DNA from: Liquorilactobacillus cacaonum DSM 21116
GTDB taxonomy: Bacteria; Bacillota; Bacilli; Lactobacillales; Lactobacillaceae
Assembly: GCF_001436735.1 (NCBI RefSeq)
Contig: NZ_AYZE01000008.1
Coordinates: forward strand, 206,058-270,057
Direction of reading: 5' to 3'
DNA: 64,000 bases
The position numbers and the translations under genes are program-made. Positions 9,711 to 17,884 of this stretch are shown here, one piece after another. A model generated the notes under the pieces. It worked only from the letters and a program-made list of their open reading frames with translations, did not search any database and was not told where the DNA came from. The number at the start of each line of letters is the position of its first letter. Position 1 is the stretch's first letter.

Positions 9711-10568
9711 ATGAAACGCAAACTCTTATTTACACTTATTGTAATGATATTAATTTGCGTCTCGAGCTTGGGACTTGTACACAGTGATAATATTAGAGCA
9801 AAAAGGTTTAAAAAAACAGATATTCCGACATTCTATATTCACGGCTATGGCAGTAGCTATCATGCCGAAAAATATATGGTTGATTCTGCACTTGAAAATG
9901 GTGTAACTAATACTGTTGTCCGTGCAAATGTTCGCCGCAACGGGTCAATTAGAATTTTGCATAATTATCGTTGGACAAACAAAAGTTATAATCCATTAGT
10001 GGAAATCAACTTTACAGATAACCATAACCGCAACTATCCACGTTATGCCTCATGGTTTGGACAGATTCTAAAAAAATTGCAATATCAACATCATTTTAAA
10101 AAATACAATGTAGTTGCTCATTCTTTAGGTAATCTCGACTTAATGTATTATCTACTAGGGAAAGAACGCAAGCCTGCTGAATTAGTTCATCAAGTCGATA
10201 TTGCCGGACCTTTTGATGGCTCCAATATCGATGGTTTCAATTTTCCAAATAATACGCTAAACGCTCAGAGTCGTCCAAGTCAAATGAGCCCGTTTTACCG
10301 CTTTTTTTTGACTAATAGAGATTTGTATCCGATTGACCAAGTCAATGTTTTAAACATTTACGGTAATTTAGACAATGGTTCAAATACTGATGGTCGTATT
10401 AGTACAACTTCAGCTCGTTCTCTCAAATATTTAATCGGTAATCGTGCAAAAAGCTATCATCAAATAGAATTTAGAGGCTGGGATGCCGCACATAGTTTAT
10501 TACGCCGTAATCCCGTAGTCAGCCAAAAAATTATTGACTTTATTTGGGGAAAAGATGAAACTTCATAG
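9711..10568 (+). CDS. Exported alpha/beta hydrolase (DUF915-like)
   Basis: A 285-residue protein. A lysine-rich start and a hydrophobic stretch (about residues 2-22, MKRKLLFTLIVMILICVSSL) indicate a signal peptide or anchor. The alpha/beta-hydrolase core shows the oxyanion-type segment FYIHGYGSS and the nucleophile elbow VAHSLGN; a late His (AAHSLL) may complete the triad. The family is common in lactobacilli and its substrate is unknown (lipase/esterase-like). I place the start at ATG 9711 because GGGGTGG precedes it; the longer reading frame back to 9627 has no signal-peptide logic. Confidence 0.82.
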   Translation: MKRKLLFTLIVMILICVSSLGLVHSDNIRAKRFKKTDIPTFYIHGYGSSYHAEKYMVDSALENGVTNTVVRANVRRNGSIRILHNYRWTNKSYNPLVEINFTDNHNRNYPRYASWFGQILKKLQYQHHFKKYNVVAHSLGNLDLMYYLLGKERKPAELVHQVDIAGPFDGSNIDGFNFPNNTLNAQSRPSQMSPFYRFFLTNRDLYPIDQVNVLNIYGNLDNGSNTDGRISTTSARSLKYLIGNRAKSYHQIEFRGWDAAHSLLRRNPVVSQKIIDFIWGKDETS

Positions 10569-10589
10569 TAGATAAATTAAAAATATATA

Positions 10590-10622
10590 GGGCTAGGTCA
10601 ATTTTCTATTATGACCTAGCCC
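10590..10622. terminator. Bidirectional hairpin between hydrolase and alcohol dehydrogenase
   Basis: A perfect 11-bp stem (GGGCTAGGTCA at 10590-10600 with TGACCTAGCCC at 10612-10622) between convergent genes. A T-rich tract follows on the minus strand. Confidence 0.8.
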
Positions 10623-10658
10623 CTAATTTATTTAGCGTAATCCCGTAATCTTAAATTT

Positions 10659-11696
10659 TCATTCATTTACAATCAATAAAGACTTAATAGCTTCTCTATT
10701 GTCCATTGCTTCATATGCAAATTGGACATCATCAATATTAAATTTTTTTGTAAATACTTTTCCAGGATTTATTTCGTTGTTAAGAACCGCTTTTAACAAC
10801 AAATTCTTATCATAAGTAGTAACTGAAGCAATTCCCCCACGTAAACCAATATTTTTCCAAAATAAGTTATTAGTATTCATATCAGATTTTTGCGGAACAC
10901 CAACACGACCGACGATAGCCCCGGGCCGTCCCAATTGAATAGCGATTTCAACTGCTTCTGCAGTGCCAACACACTCTAAAACAGCATCGGCTCCATTTCC
11001 AGTTAAAGTCATCACCTGATCAACAGCACGTTGGCCACGTTCTTCAACAATATCTGTTGCTCCGAATTCTTTGGCCAAATTTTGTCGATCTTCATGGCGA
11101 CTCATAATAATAATACGTTTGGCTCCCAACAATTTTGCGGAAATCACCCCACATAAACCGACTGCACCATCTCCCATAACTACAACTGTATCATCTTTTG
11201 AAACCTCAGCTGTTTTGGCTGCATGATAGCCTGTTGCCATAACATCAGCCAACGTTACAAAAGAATTGAGTTGTTCATTATTATAATCAGCGGGTTCACC
11301 TGGAATTTTGACTAATGCCCAATCTGCATTTTGGAATCTTATATACTCCGCTTGATACCCTGAACCACCTGATTCTTTTTGATTCAAACAGTTTCCATCA
11401 AAACCAGCTAAGCAAGCAACACAATGCCCACATCCATGAGTAAACGGCACTATTACAAAATCTCCTACCGCAATATTATGAACATCTTCACCTACTTGTT
11501 CAACTATACCTATTGCCTCATGTCCAACCAAAGTGTTAGTCGCACGTTGACTGATACCTCTAAAAAACCATAAATCTGATCCACAAACACTAGCACGCAC
11601 CACCTTGATAATTGCATCTGTGGTTCTTTTAATTATTGGCTTCTTCACTTCATGAACTTCAACTTTACCTGGCTCAATAAATACTGTTGCTTTCAT
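10659..11696 (-). CDS. Zinc-dependent medium-chain alcohol dehydrogenase
   Basis: A 345-residue MDR-family dehydrogenase. The catalytic-zinc motif VCGSDLWFFRG and GHEAIGIVEQVG lie in the N-terminal GroES-like domain. Four structural-zinc cysteines are seen in HGCGHCVACLAGFDGNCL. The Rossmann NAD(P) loop is GDGAVGLCG (about residues 175-183). It probably oxidises or reduces an alcohol/aldehyde pair; the substrate cannot be told. It is a single gene with ATG at 11696 and GGAGAA upstream. The 180 bases upstream to the thiM stop hold only A/T-rich sequence. Confidence 0.88.
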   Translation of the reverse strand: MKATVFIEPGKVEVHEVKKPIIKRTTDAIIKVVRASVCGSDLWFFRGISQRATNTLVGHEAIGIVEQVGEDVHNIAVGDFVIVPFTHGCGHCVACLAGFDGNCLNQKESGGSGYQAEYIRFQNADWALVKIPGEPADYNNEQLNSFVTLADVMATGYHAAKTAEVSKDDTVVVMGDGAVGLCGVISAKLLGAKRIIIMSRHEDRQNLAKEFGATDIVEERGQRAVDQVMTLTGNGADAVLECVGTAEAVEIAIQLGRPGAIVGRVGVPQKSDMNTNNLFWKNIGLRGGIASVTTYDKNLLLKAVLNNEINPGKVFTKKFNIDDVQFAYEAMDNREAIKSLLIVNE

Positions 11697-11877
11697 AATT
11701 TTCTCCTATTTCATGTTTTTATCGATTCTGCAACAAATGATGTATCTTTTATTCAGACTTTTTCGAATCTACATAAATCATCCGCCAACGTCGATTTTCT
11801 TTCAGTATAACACATTAAGAAACACACACCGTTTATCACAACTTAGCTAGCATAAAATATAACCCTAAAAAAGAATC

Positions 11878-12681
11878 TTAGACACGTTCAATATTTGCAT
11901 GACTAACCAACTGTTGATCGCTAAGTGTTGCCAAGAGATTAAAAATTTCATTGAAGAAGGAATATCCCCTGTGCGGATACTTATTTGATGCTATCTCAGA
12001 GATAACACTTAACATTGCAGTTGCATAAACAATACTGCAAAGCGATTTCTCAGATGCATAAAAAGCTGCAATAATTCCATCAAGCATATCTCCTGAACCA
12101 ACATTTATTTTTAACTGTGCATCTCCATTTTTTACAGAAAATGTATTTGTTCCATCCGAGATAAAATCAGTTTCTCCAGTAATAACGACAACACACTGAT
12201 ATTTTTGTGCTGCGCTTATCACAAGGTTTATTGTATCCATTTTTTCATTACCAACATCAATTCCGTGTGAACTAATTTCCAAATCACAAATTGTCGCAAT
12301 CTCAGAAACATTGCCACGAATAATCGAAAAATCTACCTTTTCTACAAGTGAGTCAAATACATCACGTCTAAATTGTGATGCTCCTACTGCCACTGGATCA
12401 ATAATAATAGGTATCTTTTTTTTATTAGCATATTGTCCCGCAACAATTGCTCTTTGCAACAATGAATCTGTTGGTGTGCCTAGATTAATCACTAAACTGT
12501 TGGAAATATTCAAAAGATCCTCTGCTTCACGTACGTCGGAAAACATAATTGGTGAAGCCCCCAAAAAATTAATCGCATCTGCTACATGTTGCTGTGTAAC
12601 AGTATTAGCAATATTAAGAACAATGGGATTCTTTTGTCGTAATTTTAATAATAGGTCTTTATCAATCATTTTATTTTTCAC
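11878..12681 (-). CDS. thiM: Hydroxyethylthiazole kinase
   Basis: Phosphorylates the thiazole moiety of thiamine during salvage. It is a 267-residue ribokinase-like protein with N-terminal NPIVLNIANTVTQQHVADA, the metal/ATP segment VITGETDFIS and the anion-hole motif GSGDMLDGIIAAF. It is the last gene of the tenA-thiD-thiE-thiM operon. Its start overlaps the end of thiE by 11 bases, implying translational coupling. It is controlled by the TPP riboswitch upstream of tenA. Confidence 0.95.
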   Translation of the reverse strand: MKNKMIDKDLLLKLRQKNPIVLNIANTVTQQHVADAINFLGASPIMFSDVREAEDLLNISNSLVINLGTPTDSLLQRAIVAGQYANKKKIPIIIDPVAVGASQFRRDVFDSLVEKVDFSIIRGNVSEIATICDLEISSHGIDVGNEKMDTINLVISAAQKYQCVVVITGETDFISDGTNTFSVKNGDAQLKINVGSGDMLDGIIAAFYASEKSLCSIVYATAMLSVISEIASNKYPHRGYSFFNEIFNLLATLSDQQLVSHANIERV

Positions 12682-13315
12682 CTAACCTTTTAATTGTGTT
12701 TTTTAAATCTTCACTATTCATTATTGCGGAAATAACTGCTACACCTTCCACACCCATTTTTTTTATAACGCCTACATTTTCTAAGCTAATTCCTCCAATT
12801 GCCACAATTGGCAAAGTTACCTGATTCATTAATTCAGTTAATCCACCAATTCCAATTGGTCGGTGTGCGTCACTTTTGCTTGATGTTGGAAAAATTGGTC
12901 CGCAACCAACATAGGATAATCCGCTTAAATCACCAGATTTTTTCAGCTCAATGAGTGAACTGATTGACAGTCCAACAAACATGTTATTTTGCTGAGCTAA
13001 CGGAATTATTTCATGAAAATCTCGATCCCCTTGTCCCACATGAATTCCATCTGCCTTGACCTTTACCGCTAAATCAAAATCATCGTCAACCACAAACGGA
13101 ATACTATACTTTGTAGTAATTTTTTTAGCTGCTACAGCAAGTGCAGCTCTTTTTTCTCCAACAAGTGAACCCTTTCCTTTTTCTCTAAACTGAAATAATG
13201 TGATTCCATTTTTACATGCTAATTCCAATTTATATAAAAACTTAGCAACGTCTCCTGCAACATCTTGGCTTCCCGCAACTAGATATATTCTTAAATTCTT
13301 ACTATCAAATTTCAT
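12671..13315 (-). CDS. thiE: Thiamine-phosphate synthase
   Basis: Joins HMP-pyrophosphate and thiazole phosphate to give thiamine monophosphate. It is a 214-residue TIM barrel with family landmarks QFREKGKGS, VDDDFDLAVKVKADGIHVGQGD, GCGPIFPTSSK and VAIGGISLENV. It overlaps thiD by 11 bases upstream and thiM by 11 bases downstream. No de novo thiamine genes (thiC, thiG, thiS) are seen in this window, so the operon looks like salvage only. Confidence 0.95.
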   Translation of the reverse strand: MKFDSKNLRIYLVAGSQDVAGDVAKFLYKLELACKNGITLFQFREKGKGSLVGEKRAALAVAAKKITTKYSIPFVVDDDFDLAVKVKADGIHVGQGDRDFHEIIPLAQQNNMFVGLSISSLIELKKSGDLSGLSYVGCGPIFPTSSKSDAHRPIGIGGLTELMNQVTLPIVAIGGISLENVGVIKKMGVEGVAVISAIMNSEDLKNTIKRLGEK

Positions 13316-14117
13316 CGCGAAACTCCTCTGCAGCCCAATGATTTAACGGGCCGTGACCATGTCCAACAATGATTCCAAACTCAATTGTTTTTGTAACAAC
13401 CTTTCGCCCAAATCTGATTGCCTCTTCAACAGAGTGGCCTTTAGCTAACGCACTAGTAATTGCTGATGAAAGTGTATCTCCAGTTCCATGGGTACGATTT
13501 GTTTCAATCCGCTCACTTTCTAAAAAAAACTGCTTTTGATTTTCTAACAGTACAAAATCACGAACTCGCTTTTTATCATCATGACCACCCTTAATAATCA
13601 CATTTTTTGAACCCATCGCTTGGATTTTTTTAGCAGCTTGCATAATGTCATTTTGATTTGAAATTTTGTGACCAACAATGACTTGTGCCTCCGGTAAATT
13701 AGGAGTTGTAATAAGAGCAAGTGGTAATAGTTGCTTTTTTAACGTCACAATTGCATCATCATTCAAAAGTTTTGCCCCACCCTTTGCAACCATTACTGGA
13801 TCAACAACTAAACGATTTATTTTAAATTTAATTATATTTTCAACAACACACGTAAGTGAAACTCGATCAGCTAACATTCCAGTTTTTGCAGCTTTGATAT
13901 TAAAATCTGCAAAAATCGAACTAAACTGTGCATTGATTAATGAAACAGGAATATTCAAAGAGTCTTGAACACCGAGAGTATTTTGGGCTGTAATCGCAAC
14001 AATTACATTTGTGCTATAAACGCCACATGCTTGCATTGTTTTAATATCTGCTTGAACACCTGCACCACCACCTGAATCCGATCCTGCAATAATTAATGCT
14101 TCCGCGACATTATTCAT
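13305..14117 (-). CDS. thiD: Hydroxymethylpyrimidine/phosphomethylpyrimidine kinase
   Basis: Performs two successive phosphorylations of HMP to HMP-PP. It is a 270-residue ribokinase fold with AGSDSGGGAGVQADIKT near the N terminus, the conserved DPVMVAKGG and the C-terminal RTHGTGDTLSSAI containing the catalytic base Asp. It overlaps tenA by 8 bases and thiE by 11. It is part of the TPP-controlled salvage operon and would use HMP imported by YkoEDC. Confidence 0.95.
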   Translation of the reverse strand: MNNVAEALIIAGSDSGGGAGVQADIKTMQACGVYSTNVIVAITAQNTLGVQDSLNIPVSLINAQFSSIFADFNIKAAKTGMLADRVSLTCVVENIIKFKINRLVVDPVMVAKGGAKLLNDDAIVTLKKQLLPLALITTPNLPEAQVIVGHKISNQNDIMQAAKKIQAMGSKNVIIKGGHDDKKRVRDFVLLENQKQFFLESERIETNRTHGTGDTLSSAITSALAKGHSVEEAIRFGRKVVTKTIEFGIIVGHGHGPLNHWAAEEFRDEI

Positions 14118-14820
14118 TTGTATTACCTATTAGATTAGCAAATCGCCAATTTTGTTGGTAGAATGCCTGCTCCCAAAATTCAAATTCAAGTTCACAACTA
14201 ATCAAGAAAAATTTTTTTGCTGTTTTTAATTCTTTTGGTGAGGCATTAGCTGCCAATTTATCAATCCAGTTAAAAAATTTTTCAGTGAACGTTTTTTCTT
14301 CCGGGCTTTGACTTTGGTTGGTATGATAAAATTCAATCCACTCCTTAAATGGATTATCATTAGAGTTCTTGTGTTCCTTTACTAATTTATCGGCAATTTC
14401 AGAATAGGTCCACGGGCATGGCTGAAATGCACAAAGAATGTTTAAAATGCTCCCGGTTTGAACAGCCCTGTGCATATGAGATTCATATAAATATGCCTTT
14501 GGTGATGGCTGTGCATGTTGCAAACTTTCGTATTTAACACCCGCAATATCACAAAAAATATGATGAGGATGACTCTCACTATTTAAAATAAAATCCATTG
14601 AATTCGTAAAATACTTCATTTCCAAACGGTCATTAAGCTTTGTAACAACACCCGCATAAATTTTGATGAATTCAGTTAGATAGCGGTAATCTTGTTCAAC
14701 ATATGAAATCAACGCTGCATCCTCGACAAACCCATCACCAATTCCTTGTACAAAGGGGTGCTGATGAATAGCTGTCATAATGGGTGTAGCACTTGATATT
14801 AATTCTTTAGAAAAAAGCAT
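14110..14820 (-). CDS. tenA: TenA-family aminopyrimidine aminohydrolase
   Basis: Recovers the pyrimidine of degraded thiamine by hydrolysing aminomethyl-pyrimidine to HMP. It is a 236-residue all-helical protein with the N-terminal substrate-pocket residues and the central LCAFQPCPWTYSEIA segment holding the expected catalytic cysteine. I choose ATG 14820 because AAGGAGAG is spaced correctly; an in-frame GTG at 14841 lies inside the riboswitch terminator region. It is the first gene of the tenA-thiD-thiE-thiM operon. Confidence 0.93.
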   Translation of the reverse strand: MLFSKELISSATPIMTAIHQHPFVQGIGDGFVEDAALISYVEQDYRYLTEFIKIYAGVVTKLNDRLEMKYFTNSMDFILNSESHPHHIFCDIAGVKYESLQHAQPSPKAYLYESHMHRAVQTGSILNILCAFQPCPWTYSEIADKLVKEHKNSNDNPFKEWIEFYHTNQSQSPEEKTFTEKFFNWIDKLAANASPKELKTAKKFFLISCELEFEFWEQAFYQQNWRFANLIGNTNE

Positions 14821-14841
14821 AACATCTCTCCTTTTTTCCAC

Positions 14842-14871
14842 AAAAAAAACCTTTTCAAAAGTAGAAAAGGT
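14842..14871 (-). terminator. Riboswitch expression-platform terminator before tenA
   Basis: On the minus strand, ACCTTTTC and GAAAAGGT form an 8-bp stem with a 7-nt loop, directly followed by a run of U. It lies between the TPP aptamer and the tenA ribosome binding site. Confidence 0.9.
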
Positions 14872-14889
14872 GTGCGCAAAAAAAGCAGC

Positions 14890-14975
14890 ACCACTTTCCT
14901 ACGCTAGTTCTAACTAGATCAGGTTCAAAGGGATTGGTGTAAACACCATCTCAGCCATAAGGCACCCCTAGTGGA
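14890..14975 (-). promoter_or_regulatory. TPP riboswitch for tenA-thiD-thiE-thiM
   Basis: On the minus strand the blocks AGGGGTGCC, GGCTGAGA, CCCTTTGAACCTGATCTAG and a closing GCGTAGGAAAGTGG occur in order. This is the THI-box consensus. It is the second TPP switch in the window and would co-regulate salvage with import. The 150 bases beyond it, towards the RpiR gene, show nothing recognisable. Confidence 0.96.
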
Positions 14976-15131
14976 ATTTTTTTATTTTATTCACTTTGAC
15001 TTTAGCACATAAATTAAACACGTGCAATAAGCATAAATGTTACCAGTTATTCAGTCTGATAATCTTAAAACTAATATAAACTCAAGGAAGTTAATATTCA
15101 CAAAGAAATTTCCAATCCCAATATTGTTTTT

Positions 15132-16013
15132 TTATTCCAAAAAAGATTTATTGGATTTGTTAATCTTTTCAATCTCTTCCAAACGCTTATCAATATTTGG
15201 TATCTGTTTGGAGACATCTCTCATTAGTAAATTGATTAACAACAAAGGTGTACTGTACACATCGAAAACTGACGAAATTGTAATTGGAGTTATTAAAGCG
15301 ACATCAGCATAAGGAATAACAGGCGAAAGATTACTATCTGTCAATGCAACAATTTTAAATCCTTTATTTTTTAATTTTTTTATCTTTTCAAGTAAAGTTC
15401 GCGAATACCTAGGGAAAACTGTTGTGAAAACAACTGCTTCATTTGGGTCTCCAAATTCGATATTCTCCCATTCTGGAGAGCCATATTTAAGTTCAAATAC
15501 ATTTGCCCGTAATCTACTTAAAATATAATTCATGTATGGAAGAATTGTTGCAGACATTCTATTTGACATTAAATAAACATTCTGACTTTTTCCAAGTAGT
15601 CTTACAGCATCAACATACTCAGTTGTCCTTGAAAGTTCTTGTAACTCTTGCAAATTATTGACCTCTTGATTAAGAATATTTAGATTTTTATCATCTTCAT
15701 TTTCTTTATCAAGCATCGAAAAGCGCTTGCTTGTTGTCATCTCAGAGCTAATAATCTTTTGTAGGTATCTCAAAAAATCATTGTACCCTCTATATTGCAT
15801 TTTTACACAAAATCTCGAAATACTACCTTGACTAACACCAATTTCTTGGCTGATTTTATCGGCAGTCATAAATACAATTGAGTTATAATTTTTTTCAATA
15901 TACATCGCTATTTTTTTGTTAACTGCTGATGTTTTTCCAACCACCATTAGTCGCTCTATTAACTCTTCTTTATTCTTAATCTCTTTAATTTTCGCCTCAG
16001 CCAGATTAATCAC
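15132..16013 (-). CDS. RpiR/MurR-family regulator at the end of the hut locus
   Basis: A 293-residue regulator. The N-terminal RpiR-type helix-turn-helix (about residues 1-80) includes ADKISQEIGVSQGSISRFC. The C-terminal SIS domain (about 115-270) normally binds phosphosugars. It is the last gene of the histidine cluster and overlaps hutD by 8 bases, so it is co-transcribed and probably autoregulates the locus. This is unusual: known hut regulators are HutP (Bacillus) or HutC (GntR-type). The effector is unknown; a pathway intermediate such as urocanate is a guess. Confidence 0.88.
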   Translation of the reverse strand: MINLAEAKIKEIKNKEELIERLMVVGKTSAVNKKIAMYIEKNYNSIVFMTADKISQEIGVSQGSISRFCVKMQYRGYNDFLRYLQKIISSEMTTSKRFSMLDKENEDDKNLNILNQEVNNLQELQELSRTTEYVDAVRLLGKSQNVYLMSNRMSATILPYMNYILSRLRANVFELKYGSPEWENIEFGDPNEAVVFTTVFPRYSRTLLEKIKKLKNKGFKIVALTDSNLSPVIPYADVALITPITISSVFDVYSTPLLLINLLMRDVSKQIPNIDKRLEEIEKINKSNKSFLE

Positions 16014-16587
16014 CTTTTTTCACTTCGAATAATACTATGCCGTATATATCACCAAATAAATCTATATTAATCTCTAATAACTCTTTGTTTGTGTTTTTAA
16101 TAATAACACAGTCCCTGGAAAATAATGTTACCTTTTGTTCTCCGAAGCTAACTTCGGCCTTTTCATCCAAATTGTAAAAACATATAAAATTTGCATCTGT
16201 TTTAATTTTATTTTGGGTCTCGTCTAACATCCCCATATTTCCTACAAGCCCCCGTTCAAACATCAGATTAACATCTGTTGAAATTCCTTTTGACTTGATT
16301 GGGTCAGCACCATCAAAATTAAACACTTGCTTTGGCCTTACCTGTGTTATTTCGCCATTTTTACTTAGTTCTATCTCATCTGAAAGTGGCATGATTATAC
16401 GTTTGAATTTTGGAAGAGAGGTAAATGTACTTTTTTCAACATCGACTGTCGCAAAGGACAAACGAAATTCAAAGTTTCTTTCCTTATAAGAGCTTGTTTC
16501 TGGATAAATATATAATTCAGTTGTTTCTCCTCCAGACCATTTAATTGTCTTATAAGTAGCTGCTTTTTTCAAAAACATTTCTATCAT
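16006..16587 (-). CDS. hutD: HutD-family protein
   Basis: A 193-residue cupin-like protein of the HutD family, known from proteobacterial histidine-utilisation operons, where it is thought to limit or tune hut activity. Family landmarks are the N-terminal KWSGGETTELYIYP and FEFRLSFATV. No enzymatic residues can be assigned. GGAGG lies 9 bases upstream of ATG 16587. It is placed between hutI and the RpiR regulator in the same transcript. Confidence 0.85.
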   Translation of the reverse strand: MIEMFLKKAATYKTIKWSGGETTELYIYPETSSYKERNFEFRLSFATVDVEKSTFTSLPKFKRIIMPLSDEIELSKNGEITQVRPKQVFNFDGADPIKSKGISTDVNLMFERGLVGNMGMLDETQNKIKTDANFICFYNLDEKAEVSFGEQKVTLFSRDCVIIKNTNKELLEINIDLFGDIYGIVLFEVKKGD

Positions 16588-16614
16588 CTACACAGTCCTC
16601 CAATTCAAAATCAA

Positions 16615-17877
16615 TTATTTCTCAAAAACTAATTTACCACTTTTTACAACCTTTTTTACCACATTAATCCCAGTGTTGTACATCAAATAACGATAGTCAG
16701 GATACTTTAAGAATACGAAATCAGCATCTTTTCCGACCTCTATGCTTCCTTTTTTCTCAGCGGCATTAACAGCTGCCGCACCATTTAGAGTAAGTGCAGT
16801 CAATACCTCTCCCATAGTCATCTGCATTTTAAAGGTCGCTAGTGCAATTATCAATGGAATTGAGCATGTGAATGAACTTCCTGGATTATAATCAGAAGCA
16901 AGTGCAACTGCACAATCACTATCAATTAATTCTCTTGCAGGAGCAAAGTTTTCCTGAAGACAAAAAGCAGTACATGGCAACAGTGTAGCAACAGTTTGCT
17001 TCTTTTCACTTAACTGTGTGATTTCTTCAGAGGATATTTTAATCAAATGGTCTGCTGAAGTCGCTTGAATATTAGCTGCAAGTTCAGCCCCATTTAGATT
17101 TGCAATTTCGTCTGCATGCATTTTAACCTTAAATCCAAGATTTTTTGCAGCTACTAATAATTCTTGTGATTGCTTATAATCAAAAACGCCTTCATCACAA
17201 AAAACATCGACAAATTCAGCCAGTTTTTCTTTTTTAATTTTAGGTAATATTTCTTCAATCATTAATTTAAGATAACCTGCTGCATCATTTTGAAACTCCA
17301 ATGGAACTGCATGAGCACCTAAATAAGTAATTGCAATGTCTAGTGGTTGTGAAAAATTCAATTCTTGAAGTACTCTTAATTGTCTAAGCTCAGTTTCAGT
17401 ATCTAGACCATATCCACTCTTACCTTCAACTGTTGTTACCCCTTGCTCAATCATCTCATTCAATCTTGACATTCCCAATGCTTTTAATTCTTCTTCTGTC
17501 GCCTCTCTTGTAGAATCGACAGTTGCTTGTATTCCACCACCATTGTTCATGATTTCCATGTAAGATGACCCTGATACTCGTGCATAAAATTCCTCAACAC
17601 GATATCCTGCGTAAAGAAAATGCGTATGCGAATCTACAAAACCTGGAACAACAGCTTGTCCTTTAGCATCAATTACTTCATCAAAATCACTAATTCCTTT
17701 AATACGTAATTGTGTCAAAACCTCGTCTGTCTTACCAACATTGACGATAATTCCATCTTCAACGTAAATTGCTCCATCAGTAGTTATTTGGATATCATCC
17801 ATTGCTAAACCATGTTTCATAGTCTTACCAACAGGCGTTGCGATTTGATCAACATGAATTACTAATAAATTTGACAT
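16615..17877 (-). CDS. hutI: Imidazolonepropionase
   Basis: Hydrolyses 4-imidazolone-5-propionate to N-formimino-L-glutamate, the third step of histidine breakdown. It is a 420-residue amidohydrolase with metal ligands in DSHTHFLYAGYR, the substrate segment VEGKSGYGLD, then KMHADEI, SADHLIK and ALASDYNPGSS, all as in the HutI family. The gene is separated from hutU by only 7 bases. Confidence 0.96.
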   Translation of the reverse strand: MSNLLVIHVDQIATPVGKTMKHGLAMDDIQITTDGAIYVEDGIIVNVGKTDEVLTQLRIKGISDFDEVIDAKGQAVVPGFVDSHTHFLYAGYRVEEFYARVSGSSYMEIMNNGGGIQATVDSTREATEEELKALGMSRLNEMIEQGVTTVEGKSGYGLDTETELRQLRVLQELNFSQPLDIAITYLGAHAVPLEFQNDAAGYLKLMIEEILPKIKKEKLAEFVDVFCDEGVFDYKQSQELLVAAKNLGFKVKMHADEIANLNGAELAANIQATSADHLIKISSEEITQLSEKKQTVATLLPCTAFCLQENFAPARELIDSDCAVALASDYNPGSSFTCSIPLIIALATFKMQMTMGEVLTALTLNGAAAVNAAEKKGSIEVGKDADFVFLKYPDYRYLMYNTGINVVKKVVKSGKLVFEK

Positions 17878-17884
17878 TTACTCT